Assembly: GCF_029255285.1 (NCBI RefSeq)
Contig: NZ_JAPUVI010000086.1
Location: 40,757-104,756 of the forward strand
DNA from: Accumulibacter sp.
GTDB lineage: Bacteria; Pseudomonadota; Gammaproteobacteria; Burkholderiales; Rhodocyclaceae
Length of the DNA: 64,000 bases
Direction: 5' to 3'
Shown here: positions 17,173 through 28,863 of the stretch, in pieces
Layout: each line of letters opens with the position of its first letter
How positions within the stretch are numbered: the first letter of the stretch is position 1
Made by a program: the position numbers and the translations under genes
The notes under the pieces: model-generated
Told to the model about the DNA's origin: nothing
Databases searched by the model: none
What the model saw: the letters and a program-made list of their open reading frames with translations, nothing else

Positions 17173-18105
17173 ATGCTGAGCCGAACTGCCGATCACCTCT
17201 ACTGGATGGCGCGTTACACCGAGCGGGCGGAAAACCTCGCACGACTGCTCGACGTTTCTTACCAGATGTCCCTGGTACCGCAATCGGTCGCCGCACAGAA
17301 TGAAAACTGGCGCGCCATCCTGGCGCTCAACAGCCTCGAAGCGGCTTTCGCGCAAGTCTATGCCGAGGTGAATGTCGACAACGTGCTGCGCTTCATGGTT
17401 GCCGACCCCGCGAATCCCTCGTCGATCTACACCTGTTTGCGGGCGGCACGCGAAAACGCGCACGCCGTGCGCGGCACTCTCACCGCCGAAATGTGGGAGA
17501 GCGTCAACGCCACCTGGATCGAACTGCGCGAGCAGACTTTCGAGCAAATTCATTCGCGCGGCGTCAGCGAGTTTTTCGACTGGGTCAAGCTGCGCTCGGC
17601 GGTAACGCGCGGGGTGACCTTCGGCACCATGTTGAAGGATGATTCGCTCCACTTCATCCGCCTCGGCGGCTTGTTGGAGCGTGGTGACAATACGGCCCGC
17701 ATTCTCGACATGCAGTACCACATCCTGCGCAACGGCGACGAGGGAGCGAGCGATTTCTACCGCTGGGGTGCTTTGCTGCGTTCGCTCTCGGCCTTCCAGG
17801 TCTACCGCAAGGTGTATCGCGACGCGATCACGCCCGGCCGAGTCGCCGAGTTGCTGATCCTGCGCGTAGATATGCCGCGCTCCCTGCACGCCTGTGCCGA
17901 CGGCATCGTACGCATGTTGCAGCTGATCGCCAACAACGCTTCGGCTGAAACCGAGCGCCAAGCCGGCGTTCTGCATGCCGGACTCCATTTTGCGCGCATC
18001 GAGGACATCCTGTCCGGCGGCCTGCACGAGTATCTGACCGATTTTATGGACCGCATCTACGAACTCGGTGACGGCATCAGCCGCGATTTCCTGGTGGCTG
18101 CCTGA
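17173..18105 (+). CDS. Alpha-E domain protein (DUF403)
   Basis: The 310-residue product opens MLSRTADHLYWMARYTERAENLARLLD, the family signature (quoted here only as its MLSRTADHLYWMARYTER start). It is largely helical, with a LGGLLERGDNTARILDMQY segment in the middle that resembles an internal repeat of the N-terminal motif. It nearly always accompanies the permuted ATP-grasp protein, which ends 18 bp upstream, so the two probably form a complex or pathway unit. The reaction is unknown. ATG 17173 is preceded by a GGAGA ribosome site. Confidence 0.92.
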   Translation: MLSRTADHLYWMARYTERAENLARLLDVSYQMSLVPQSVAAQNENWRAILALNSLEAAFAQVYAEVNVDNVLRFMVADPANPSSIYTCLRAARENAHAVRGTLTAEMWESVNATWIELREQTFEQIHSRGVSEFFDWVKLRSAVTRGVTFGTMLKDDSLHFIRLGGLLERGDNTARILDMQYHILRNGDEGASDFYRWGALLRSLSAFQVYRKVYRDAITPGRVAELLILRVDMPRSLHACADGIVRMLQLIANNASAETERQAGVLHAGLHFARIEDILSGGLHEYLTDFMDRIYELGDGISRDFLVAA

Positions 18106-18191
18106 GCGTCCTTTTGGCAATCGGCCGGCTCTGGCGCGCCAGGCATCGCCTCGCCCGGCGCCTTGCCCAAGCGCCCGCGCCCGGGCGGCGA

Positions 18192-18220
18192 TTGACCCGA
18201 CTAAGGACTTGTGATGTAAT
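18192..18220 (+). promoter_or_regulatory. Candidate sigma-70 promoter upstream of tRNA-Val
   Basis: TTGACC (18192-18197) and TGTAAT (18215-18220) are separated by 17 bp, close to the sigma-70 consensus. A start near 18227 would give about 175 nt of leader before the mature tRNA. No gene lies between, so tRNA transcription is the simplest reading. Confidence 0.5.
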
Positions 18221-18345
18221 CCGACTTTGTGTTCGGTGAGTCATCTGGGCCGGACCAGGGAGCGCACGAGTTCGCCGCGCCCGTCTGGGCGGCGCGCTGA
18301 CCGGACGGTGGCCGGAAGGTTTTGTGGTGCTCCGGCTGGCGCGAT

Positions 18346-18363
18346 GGCTGCCTGTTGGCAGCC
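18346..18363 (+). other. Perfect 7-bp hairpin in tRNA leader
   Basis: GGCTGCC and GGCAGCC pair around a TGTT loop, 38 nt before the tRNA 5' end. No U-tract follows, so it is not a standard terminator; a processing or folding element of the precursor is possible. Confidence 0.35.
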
Positions 18364-18401
18364 GGTATGCGGTCTGAAGGTCATCCTTGAACCATGAAGC
18401 A

Positions 18402-18476
18402 GGGCGATTAACTCAGCGGTAGAGTGCCACCTTCACACGGTGGAAGTCAGTGGTTCGAACCCACTATCGCCCACCA
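18402..18476 (+). tRNA. tRNA-Val (anticodon CAC), CCA encoded
   Basis: A full cloverleaf can be drawn. Acceptor GGGCGAT pairs with ATCGCCC; the D arm is ACTC/GAGT; the anticodon stem CCACC/GGTGG closes the loop TTCACAC with anticodon CAC at 18434-18436; the T arm is AGTGG/CCACT with loop TTCGAAC. Discriminator A (18473) is followed by a genomic CCA (18474-18476). It reads valine GUG codons. A promoter-like pair lies about 180 bp upstream. Confidence 0.96.
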
Positions 18477-18527
18477 CCTCGACAAGACAAGCATTCCCGG
18501 CTCACCTCGTTACGACATCACCGAGAC

Positions 18528-20302
<1,775 letters not shown>

Positions 20303-20305
20303 GAT

Positions 20306-21058
20306 TCAGGATCTCAGTTTGTAGCCGCTGCGGAGCAGCGCCAGTGTCGCCGCCGCGGCGACCAAAAAACTGGTCACGACGACGGCCAGACTGGTTTCCG
20401 GCGCGACGTCCGAGACGCCGAAAAAGCCGAAACGAAAGCCGTCGATCATATAGAACACGGGATTGAAGCGCGACACCTGCTGCCAGAATTCGGGCAATGA
20501 ATGAATCGAGTAGAAAACCCCGGAGAGCATAGTCAAGGGCATGATCAGGAAGTTCTGAAAGGCTGCCAACTGGTCGAACTTGTCGGCCCAGATGCCCGCG
20601 ATGATACCCAGGGTGCCCATGATGCCGCCGCCGACGACGATGAAAGCCAGAATCCAGAGCGGTGCGACAAAGCTAGGCAGGGCAAACCACAAGGTGACCG
20701 CCAACACGCCAAGCCCGACCATCAGGCCGCGCAGCATCGCAGCGACGACATAGGCGAGAAAGAACTCGACGTAGGAAATCGGCGGCAGAAGGACGAACAC
20801 CACGCTGCCGGTGACTTTCGACTGGATCAGGCTGGACGAACTGTTGGCGAAAGCGTTCTGCAAGGCCGACATCATGACCAGGCCGGGAATCAGGAAGGCG
20901 GTGTAGGGCACGCCGTGCACCTGTACGTGCGCCTCGAGCACATGCGAGAAGATCATCAGATAAAGCAGCGCCGTCAGCACCGGCGCGCCGACAGTCTGAA
21001 AGCTGACCTTCCAGAAGCGCAGCACTTCCTTGTAGAGCAGGGTCCGGAAACCGCTCAT
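20306..21058 (-). CDS. ABC-2 type transporter permease (YadH-like)
   Basis: The 250-residue product begins FRTLLYKEVLRFWKVSFQT and has six hydrophobic segments with the FLIPGLVMMSALQNAF motif of ABC-2 exporters. Together with the adjacent ATPase (ATGA overlap, 21055-21058) it should form a homodimeric inner-membrane exporter like E. coli YadGH. The substrate is unknown. Its place inside the mla operon suggests an envelope lipid or glycan role (inference). Confidence 0.9.
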   Translation of the reverse strand: MSGFRTLLYKEVLRFWKVSFQTVGAPVLTALLYLMIFSHVLEAHVQVHGVPYTAFLIPGLVMMSALQNAFANSSSSLIQSKVTGSVVFVLLPPISYVEFFLAYVVAAMLRGLMVGLGVLAVTLWFALPSFVAPLWILAFIVVGGGIMGTLGIIAGIWADKFDQLAAFQNFLIMPLTMLSGVFYSIHSLPEFWQQVSRFNPVFYMIDGFRFGFFGVSDVAPETSLAVVVTSFLVAAAATLALLRSGYKLRS

Positions 21059-21978
21059 GGCGCGGTCGCCAGGCGATCACTGGCGCTCTGCATGACACCG
21101 AGGAAAACGTCCTCGAGGTCCGTCTGCGACAGACGTAGCTCGTCGATCTGGCAACCTGCCTCGCGGACGGCCGCCAGTAGAGGTTCGATCTCGCTGAGCG
21201 TGCTGAGGTGGAAAGTCCAGCAGCCGTCGCTCTCGGTGGCGCGGCTGCGCAACCGGTTTGGCAGCGACGCCTGGCCGGAGACGCGCAAGCGCAGCGTCTG
21301 TCCCGAGAAGCGTGCCAACAGATTACTCGTGGTGTCGAGGGCGACGACCCGCCCCTGCTTGAGCATGGCGATGCGCCCGCAGAGCGCTTCCGCCTCCTCG
21401 AGGTAGTGCGTCGTCAGGATCACCGTATGTCCATTGCGATTCAGTCGCCGGACGAACTGCCACAGCCCCTGGCGCAACTCGACGTCGACGCCGGCCGTCG
21501 GTTCGTCGAGGACGATGACCGGCGGCTTATGCACCAGCGCCTGGGCGACGAGAACCCGCCGCTTCATTCCCCCCGACAGACGCCGCATGTTGGTGTCGGC
21601 CTTGGCGGTCAGATCGAGGTTGGCGAGAATCTCGTCGATCCAGTCGTCGTTGTGGCGGATGCCAAAATAGCCGGATTGGATGCGCAAGCTTTCGCGCACC
21701 GAAAAAAAGGGATCGAAGACCAGCTCCTGCGGCACGACACCCAGCAGGCGGCGCGCCGCGCGGTAGTCGGTGACCACGTCGTGTCCGAGCACGCTCAAGC
21801 GGCCGGCATCCGGACGCGAAAGCCCGGCCAGGCAGGAGATCAGGGTCGTCTTTCCAGCACCGTTCGGGCCAAGCAGTCCAAAGAATTCGCCCTCGGCGAT
21901 CTGCAGCGAAACCCCGGCCAGTGCCACGACGGAAGCGAAGTGCTTTTCGACCCGGTCGATGGCGACGGCAATGCTCAT
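21055..21978 (-). CDS. ABC transporter ATP-binding protein (YadG-like)
   Basis: A 307-residue ABC ATPase with Walker A GPNGAGKTT, signature LSGGMKRR, Walker B VIVLDEPTAGVD and switch His in LTTHYLEEAE. An extra C-terminal domain of about 80 residues follows, as in YadG. It overlaps its permease gene by 4 bp. It follows mlaB after 34 bp on the same strand. No drug-type specificity can be read from the sequence. Confidence 0.92.
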   Translation of the reverse strand: MSIAVAIDRVEKHFASVVALAGVSLQIAEGEFFGLLGPNGAGKTTLISCLAGLSRPDAGRLSVLGHDVVTDYRAARRLLGVVPQELVFDPFFSVRESLRIQSGYFGIRHNDDWIDEILANLDLTAKADTNMRRLSGGMKRRVLVAQALVHKPPVIVLDEPTAGVDVELRQGLWQFVRRLNRNGHTVILTTHYLEEAEALCGRIAMLKQGRVVALDTTSNLLARFSGQTLRLRVSGQASLPNRLRSRATESDGCWTFHLSTLSEIEPLLAAVREAGCQIDELRLSQTDLEDVFLGVMQSASDRLATAP

Positions 21979-22012
21979 GGCACAGTGGCGGGCGACGAGA
22001 CGGCGCCCGCGG

Positions 22013-22318
22013 TCAGGCGAGCGGGAGCAGTTCGGACACGCCGTAAAGCGCTGCCAGGCTGATCAGGTTGGAGGGCGGATTGACCAAGCGCAGCGTCAGG
22101 CCACGTGCGTCGGCGGTACGCAACCAAGCGAGAATGACGCTCAAAGCCGACGAATCGACGTCGCTGACAGCTGTCAGGTCGAGCCGCGTCGAGCCGGCCG
22201 GCGGTGGCGTCCCGCTGGCGCTGGCCAGACAACTGCGGCCGGCGGCAAGCAGGGCGCGGGCATTGGCGATGACCATGGGCGCCGTGACGCGCAGGGCGCC
22301 ATTCGAAAGCTCGATCAT
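22013..22318 (-). CDS. mlaB: STAS-domain protein MlaB
   Basis: From ATG 22318 the product has 101 residues, a stand-alone STAS domain with DVDSSALSVILAWLRTADARG (core DVDSSALS), where the Ser is the usual regulatory position. MlaB binds the MlaF ATPase and controls assembly of the MlaFEDB complex. The start overlaps the mlaC stop (ATGA), and upstream in-frame ATGs would run into mlaC. Sequence is diverged, so identification rests mainly on position. Confidence 0.85.
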   Translation of the reverse strand: MIELSNGALRVTAPMVIANARALLAAGRSCLASASGTPPPAGSTRLDLTAVSDVDSSALSVILAWLRTADARGLTLRLVNPPSNLISLAALYGVSELLPLA

Positions 22319-22929
22319 TTCTTCCCGGTTTCGAGCTGTTTGTTGCGATTGACCAGCATCTGGATGAGACCGTCGATGCCGTTGTTGCGCACTTCCTGGT
22401 TGAACGTGTCGCGGTAGTTGGTGACGAGGCTCACTCCGGCGACGATCACGTCGTACACCTTCCAACTGTCGCCCTGCTTTTCCAGGGCGTAATCGAGTTG
22501 TACCGGCTTGCTGCCCGGCTGCACGATTTCGGTTTTCACCAGAACATCGGTGTCACCCGCTTGCATCTTGGTCGGTTTGTAGGTCACCGTCTGGTTCTTG
22601 TACGAGGTCAGCGCATTGGAGTAGGTGCGCACGAGCAGTGTCTTGAACTCGTCCGCCAAGCGCTTCTTCTGTTCCGGGCTCGCCTTGCTCCAATCGCGCC
22701 CGACCGCCAGCGCGGTCATCCGCTGAAAATTGAAATACGGCAGCACCTTGGTATCGACCAGCTCGATCGCTTTGCGCGTATTACCGCCCTGGATGTCCTT
22801 GTCCTGGCGAACGATGGTCAACACGTCGTCAGTTACGGTACGAACCAGGCCATCCGGCGACACCGGCTGGGCCAACACGGGCGACAGCATGACAAACAAA
22901 CCGAAAAGAAATGGCACGAAGCGCTTCAT
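22315..22929 (-). CDS. mlaC: Periplasmic phospholipid shuttle MlaC
   Basis: The 204-residue product starts MKRFVPFLFGLFVMLSPVLA, a clear signal peptide. Mature-domain motifs include VLPYFNFQRMTALAVGRDW, a KTLLVRTYSNAL helix and DSWKVYDVIVAGVSLVTNYR, all typical of MlaC/Ttg2D. It carries phospholipid between outer-membrane MlaA and inner-membrane MlaFEDB. ATG 22929 is chosen over 23022 because it begins the signal peptide. Confidence 0.95.
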   Translation of the reverse strand: MKRFVPFLFGLFVMLSPVLAQPVSPDGLVRTVTDDVLTIVRQDKDIQGGNTRKAIELVDTKVLPYFNFQRMTALAVGRDWSKASPEQKKRLADEFKTLLVRTYSNALTSYKNQTVTYKPTKMQAGDTDVLVKTEIVQPGSKPVQLDYALEKQGDSWKVYDVIVAGVSLVTNYRDTFNQEVRNNGIDGLIQMLVNRNKQLETGKK

Positions 22930-23027
22930 GAGCAGTATCCCGGCGGCTGAAGTGAGTTTGGTCGACGCCGCCATAGCCGAAGCGGCGCCTGGGAAAAAGA
23001 GATAGCGGTAGTAGCGAGGCAAGGCGC

Positions 23028-23735
23028 TTATTCTTCCGGCCGAAGGCGCGGCGGATCGCCATCGAACACTTCGTTGCGCCTATGCTGCAGGTAGGCGTCG
23101 CGAACGTAATTGTACTTGTCGAAAGCGGCTTCCTCGACCACCTTGTCGGACGGCAGCAGGCTGGCCCGCACGTCGATGTAGCGGACCGCGACCAGGCTGT
23201 TGCGCAAGGCCATGTCGTCAACGCGCCAGACCGGATCGAAATAGGTGTCGACCATCCAGCCGAAGGTATCGCGAGTCGTACGCGGCCCGATCAGCGGCCA
23301 GTAGAAATAGGGGCCGTCGCCCACTCCCCATTTGGCGAGTGTCTGGCCGAATTCTTCCGAATGCTTGCTCAGACCGATCTCGCCCGCCACGTCGAAAGCG
23401 CCGCCAATGCCGACGGTGCTGTTGATCAATACCCGGCCGACGTCGGAAGCCGCCTGCTCGGGCTTGCCCTGCAGCAGGTTGTTCAGGGCCGTCCATACGT
23501 CCCACAAATTGCCGAAGAAATTGCCGACGACGACCTTGACCGGCAGGGGCGCGACCGTGTCGTAACCCTTCGCCAGCGGCTTGACCACGGCCATGTCGAG
23601 GCCCTCATTGACGGCGAACATCGCACGATTGAAGCCTTCGAAAGGGTCTTTCGGATTGTTCGCCGTCGCGCAGCCGCCGACGAGGAAAACAGCGCAGGCG
23701 AGGCAGGACAGGCGCGTCGAAAACTGGGGTTTCAT
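23028..23735 (-). CDS. mlaA: Outer-membrane lipoprotein MlaA (VacJ)
   Basis: A 235-residue lipoprotein with lipobox VGGC (acylated C22). The family core is intact: DPFEGFNRAMFAVNEGLD, the FFGNLWDVWTALNNLLQGK loop, GPYFYWPLIGP and a C-terminal domain. MlaA removes misplaced phospholipid from the outer leaflet of the outer membrane. In E. coli mlaA is unlinked; here, as in several betaproteobacteria, it sits between mlaD and mlaC inside the operon. Confidence 0.96.
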   Translation of the reverse strand: MKPQFSTRLSCLACAVFLVGGCATANNPKDPFEGFNRAMFAVNEGLDMAVVKPLAKGYDTVAPLPVKVVVGNFFGNLWDVWTALNNLLQGKPEQAASDVGRVLINSTVGIGGAFDVAGEIGLSKHSEEFGQTLAKWGVGDGPYFYWPLIGPRTTRDTFGWMVDTYFDPVWRVDDMALRNSLVAVRYIDVRASLLPSDKVVEEAAFDKYNYVRDAYLQHRRNEVFDGDPPRLRPEE

Positions 23736-23750
23736 GGACGTCTTTCCATT

Positions 23751-24221
23751 CTATTTGTCGGTCGGCGCTTCGGATGCCTTGTTGAACATGAATTGACTGA
23801 TCAGCTTCTCGAGAACCACCGCCGACTGCGTCTTGGCGATGCCGTCGCCCGCCTTGAGCATTTTCTCGTCGCCGCCGGGTTCGAGTCCGACATACTGCTC
23901 GCCGAGCAGGCCCGAGGTCAGGATCAGCGCGAAAGTATCCCTGGGGAAACGATAACGGCTGTCGATGCTGAAGGTTACCACCGCTTCATAAGTCTCCGGG
24001 TCGAAACGAATATCCGCCACCCGTCCGACGACCACGCCGGCGCTCTTCACCGGGGCGCGAACCTTCAGTCCTCCGATATTAGCAAACTTGGCGGTCAGCG
24101 GGTATGCCTCGGAAAAGTTGGCGGATGCCAGATTCCCGACTTTCAGGGCCAGGAACAGCACCGCCGCCAGTCCCAGGGCGACGAAAAAACCGACCCACAG
24201 GTCGAGCAGCTTGCGACTCAT
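23751..24221 (-). CDS. mlaD: MCE-domain protein MlaD
   Basis: The 156-residue product has one N-terminal transmembrane helix (about 8-27, LWVGFFVALGLAAVLFLAL) and a single MCE domain with ANIGGLKVRAPVKSAGVVVGRV and a GLLGEQYVGLEPGG segment. It should form the hexameric periplasmic ring on MlaFE. Its ATG overlaps the mlaE stop (ATGA at 24221-24218). Confidence 0.96.
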   Translation of the reverse strand: MSRKLLDLWVGFFVALGLAAVLFLALKVGNLASANFSEAYPLTAKFANIGGLKVRAPVKSAGVVVGRVADIRFDPETYEAVVTFSIDSRYRFPRDTFALILTSGLLGEQYVGLEPGGDEKMLKAGDGIAKTQSAVVLEKLISQFMFNKASEAPTDK

Positions 24222-25033
24222 CCAGCCTCCCGGAACATGAAAGAAGTCAATACGAAGTCCAGCGCCAGGATCGCCAGGGCCGACTTGACGACCGTGCTCT
24301 TGATCGAACCCGAGACGCCTTCCGCCGTCGGCACCGCATCGTAGCCCTCGAAAACGGCGATCAGCGAAACAGCCAAACCGAAGACGAAGCTCTTGACGAT
24401 GCCGCTCCAGATATCGTAACGAAAATCCACCGACGCCTGCATCTGCGACCAGAAAGCGCCTTCATCGACGCCGATGAAGACCACGCCGATCAGGTAACCG
24501 CCGAACACCCCGGTGGCCGAGAACAGCGCGGCCAGCAAGGGCATCGAGATCACCCCGCCCCAGAAGCGCGGCGCGACGACACGGGCGATCGGGTTGACCG
24601 CCATCATGTCCATCGCGGTCAGTTGCTCGGTAGCCTTCATCAGACCGATCTCGGCCGTGATCGACGAACCGGCGCGCGAGGCAAAGAGCAGCGCGGCGAC
24701 CACGGGCCCGAGTTCGCGCACCAGCGACAGCGCGACGAGGATGCCGAGCGCGTCGGCCGAGCCGTAGCGCTGCAGTGTTTCGTAGCCCTGCATACCGAGC
24801 ACCATGCCGATGAACAACCCGGACACCATGATGATCAGCAGCGACTGAAAGCCGGAGTAGTAGATCTCGCGAATCGTCAGGCCGGGCCGCCGGAAGGACT
24901 GGCCAGACCAGCGCAGCAGGGTGACCAGAAAACGACTGGCGAAGCCCAGTCGTTGCAATGCGTCGTTGACGTGTTGTCCGATACGGCCAATCGTCGCCAG
25001 CAACGCAACGGCACCTCGCCTAGGCTTGTTCAT
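24218..25033 (-). CDS. mlaE: Mla permease MlaE
   Basis: From ATG 25033 the product has 271 residues and about five to six hydrophobic helices. The MlaE signature is present: VSGLFIGMVLGMQGYETL, the VRELGPVVAALLFASRAGS stretch and ATEQLTAMDMMAVNP. It is the membrane core of the inner-membrane phospholipid transporter. The start lies inside the 3' end of mlaF (14-bp overlap), so translation is probably coupled. Confidence 0.95.
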   Translation of the reverse strand: MNKPRRGAVALLATIGRIGQHVNDALQRLGFASRFLVTLLRWSGQSFRRPGLTIREIYYSGFQSLLIIMVSGLFIGMVLGMQGYETLQRYGSADALGILVALSLVRELGPVVAALLFASRAGSSITAEIGLMKATEQLTAMDMMAVNPIARVVAPRFWGGVISMPLLAALFSATGVFGGYLIGVVFIGVDEGAFWSQMQASVDFRYDIWSGIVKSFVFGLAVSLIAVFEGYDAVPTAEGVSGSIKSTVVKSALAILALDFVLTSFMFREAG

Positions 25034-25838
25034 CGGCGCCTTTCCCGAGCAGTTCCTGCGCCAGAGGCGTGGCCGGATAGTGGAACGGCACTGGTCCATC
25101 GGCTTCGGCGAAGACGAACTGGTGGACGAAGGGGTGTTTGGAGGCCCGGATCTCGTCGGGCGTGCCTAGCGCCACCACCTTCCCGTCCGACATGAAATAA
25201 ATGAAGTCGACCATCAGCAGGGATTCCTGGATGTCGTGGGTGACCATGATCGTCGTCGCGCCGAGGGCGTCGTTGAGCTTGCGGATCAACTGTCCAATGA
25301 CCCCCAGCGAGATCGGGTCGAGACCGGCAAAGGGCTCGTCGTACATGATCAGCATCGGGTCGAGGGCGATTGCCCGGGCCAGCGCGACGCGTCTGGCCAT
25401 GCCGCCGGAGAGCTCGGCCGGCATCAGTTGATGCGCGCCTCGCAAGCCCACGGCGTTGAGCTTCATGAGTACCATGTCGCGGATCAGTTCCTCCGGCAGA
25501 TCGGTGTGTTCACGCATCTGGTAGGCGACGTTGTCGAAAACCGAAATGTCCGTGAACAAGGCGCCGAACTGGAAGAGCATGCCCATACGCCGCCGCAGGG
25601 CATAAAGCTCGTCATCCCCGAGCGCCGGAACCGACAGACCGTCGACCACGACATCGCCGCGGCTGGGCCGGAGCTGCCCGCCGATCAGCCGCAAGAGCGT
25701 CGTCTTGCCGCAACCCGAACCACCCATGATGGCCACCACCTTGCCGCGCGGAATCTGCAGACTGATGCCGTCGAGGATCGGTCGATCATCGTAGGCAAAA
25801 TCCAGATCCTTGATTTCGACGAGATTATCGGCTGGCAC
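25020..25838 (-). CDS. mlaF: Mla ATPase MlaF
   Basis: A 272-residue ABC ATPase from GTG 25838: VEIKDLDFAYDDRPIL start, Walker A GGSGCGKTT (about 39-47), Q-loop FQFGALFTD, signature LSGGMARR, Walker B IMYDEPFAGLDP, and switch His in VTHDIQES. A much longer frame to 26282 exists, but it runs antisense into the diverging regulator gene and lacks family sequence. A TATAAT on this strand at 25874-25869 places transcription start just upstream of the GTG and supports it. First gene of the operon. Confidence 0.94.
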   Translation of the reverse strand: MPADNLVEIKDLDFAYDDRPILDGISLQIPRGKVVAIMGGSGCGKTTLLRLIGGQLRPSRGDVVVDGLSVPALGDDELYALRRRMGMLFQFGALFTDISVFDNVAYQMREHTDLPEELIRDMVLMKLNAVGLRGAHQLMPAELSGGMARRVALARAIALDPMLIMYDEPFAGLDPISLGVIGQLIRKLNDALGATTIMVTHDIQESLLMVDFIYFMSDGKVVALGTPDEIRASKHPFVHQFVFAEADGPVPFHYPATPLAQELLGKGADEQA

Positions 25839-25868
25839 TGCAGCATCCCAGGGCAAAAATGAGCCGGA

Positions 25869-25874
25869 ATTATA
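25869..25874 (-). promoter_or_regulatory. Candidate -10 box of the mla operon
   Basis: A perfect TATAAT on the minus strand ends 30 bp upstream of the GTG start of mlaF. TTCACA at 25901-25896 is the best -35 but is 21 bp away, longer than usual, so either spacing is poor or an activator is needed. Confidence 0.4.
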
Positions 25875-25971
25875 CCTGACTGCCGCAGTCGTCGATGTGA
25901 ATTGCTTCTCGCCCAATACAAGTGTGGAATAATAGCCAGCAGGCTCCTTATGTCGCGACGCCACGTTTTTC

Positions 25972-27429
<1,458 letters not shown>

Positions 27430-27441
27430 TGGCCAGGGTAC

Positions 27442-28851
27442 ATGATCTACCTTGAGTATTTCGGCTTGCGCGAGGCGCCATTCCGGATCACGCCGCACAC
27501 CGATTTTTTCTTTGCCGGAGCCAACCGTGGCGCCACGCTCAAGGCGCTGATCTACGCCATCCGGCACGACGAAGGAATCGTCAAGGTGAGCGGCGAAGTA
27601 GGCAGCGGGAAGACGATGCTCTGCCGGATGTTGCTCGAGAACCTCCCGTCAAGCGTCGAGACCGTATACCTCGCCAACCCGCTGCTGTCGCGTGACGAGA
27701 TCCTGTTCGCCATCGCCGACGAACTGCGCCTCCCGCTGGCGGACGAGCGCGGCCATCCGTTGCTGCGTGCCTTGCAGGACCGCCTGCTGACCATTTACGC
27801 CAGCGGCCGGCAGGTCGTCGCGCTGATCGACGAAGCGCACGCGATGCCGCCCGAAGCGCTCGAGGAGATTCGCCTGCTGTCCAACCTCGAATCCAATCAG
27901 CACAAGCTTCTGCAGATCGTCCTCTTCGGACAGCCCGAGCTCGATCAGCGACTCGCTGAAACCCGGATGCGCCAGCTCAACGATCGCATCACGCACCATT
28001 TCCGGCTGCAACCGCTGCCTCGGCGAGACGTCGGCGCCTACCTGACCTTCCGTCTTCGCGCCGCCGGCTACCGCGGTCCGGAGCTCTTCAGCGACGGCGC
28101 CATCCGCTTGATCGGCCAGGCCTCACAAGGGCTGACCCGGCGCATCAACATCCTGGCCGACAAAGCGCTGCTCGCCGCGTTTTCGGACAGCGTATACCGG
28201 GTCGATCGTCGTCATGTCAGAGCCGCCGTCGACGACACCGGCTTCCCTCCCCTGGGCCGTCGCTTTCGCGACGCTGCCGGCCTGTGGGCCGGCGCCGTGG
28301 CGGTCGTCTGCCTGGTTGCCGGGCTGGCTTACTTCGCCGGGTCGCATTACGCGACGGCGCGGTTGCAGGCGGCGGCGGTGGCCGCTTCGCCGCCATCGCC
28401 AGCCAACGTCGCGCCGGTGACGGCCGAGCCCGCTGTGACGCCGTCCGCTGTGACGCCGTCCGCTGTTTCGCCTGGCAAGAGCGGTGCGCTGGGCAAGCCG
28501 GTTTCGCTTGCCGAGCGAATCGCCGCCACCGAAGTGTGGCTGCAGACGACGCCGGATCACCACTATTTCATCCAGTTGCTCGTGACCGATGCCGGCAGCC
28601 AGCGAGAAGTGCTTGATTTCATGGCCAACAGTGCTAGAAGTCTGGACCCGCGACAGATTCGGGTCTATCGATCGCGCATCGCCGGACGAGACCGGCTGGG
28701 GGTCATCTACGGCGACTACTCGTCGCGCGACGAAGCCAACGCCGCGCTGGCGACGCTGACCCAGATCAGCCCGGCGAGCCAGCCCTACGTCCGCGAAGTG
28801 GGCAGGCTGCGCCTGCCGCGTCTCGCCGAAGGGCCGAAAACATCGCCCTAA
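27442..28851 (+). CDS. mshM: MshM/ExeA-like AAA ATPase with C-terminal SPOR-like domain
   Basis: The 469-residue product starts with the ExeA/MshM signature YLEYFGLREAPFRITP. An AAA domain (about 10-265) has Walker A GEVGSGKT and Walker B VVALIDEAHAMPPEALEEIR. One transmembrane helix (about 282-303) follows, then an Ala/Pro/Val linker and a C-terminal domain of about 80 residues resembling SPOR (HHYFIQLLV ... YGDYSSRDEANAAL). Such proteins are thought to help the secretin cross or anchor to peptidoglycan. It is the first structural gene of the pilus cluster and carries an in-frame 15-bp repeat in its linker. Confidence 0.85.
   Translation: MIYLEYFGLREAPFRITPHTDFFFAGANRGATLKALIYAIRHDEGIVKVSGEVGSGKTMLCRMLLENLPSSVETVYLANPLLSRDEILFAIADELRLPLADERGHPLLRALQDRLLTIYASGRQVVALIDEAHAMPPEALEEIRLLSNLESNQHKLLQIVLFGQPELDQRLAETRMRQLNDRITHHFRLQPLPRRDVGAYLTFRLRAAGYRGPELFSDGAIRLIGQASQGLTRRINILADKALLAAFSDSVYRVDRRHVRAAVDDTGFPPLGRRFRDAAGLWAGAVAVVCLVAGLAYFAGSHYATARLQAAAVAASPPSPANVAPVTAEPAVTPSAVTPSAVSPGKSGALGKPVSLAERIAATEVWLQTTPDHHYFIQLLVTDAGSQREVLDFMANSARSLDPRQIRVYRSRIAGRDRLGVIYGDYSSRDEANAALATLTQISPASQPYVREVGRLRLPRLAEGPKTSP
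28432..28461 (+). repeat. Two perfect 15-bp tandem repeats (AVTPS) plus a partial third
   Basis: GCTGTGACGCCGTCC occurs twice head to tail, followed by a diverged third unit. It encodes AVTPS-AVTPS-AVSP in the periplasmic linker of the MshM-like protein, so repeat number would change linker length without a frameshift. Confidence 0.85.
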
Positions 28852-28863
28852 GACATAAAAATC

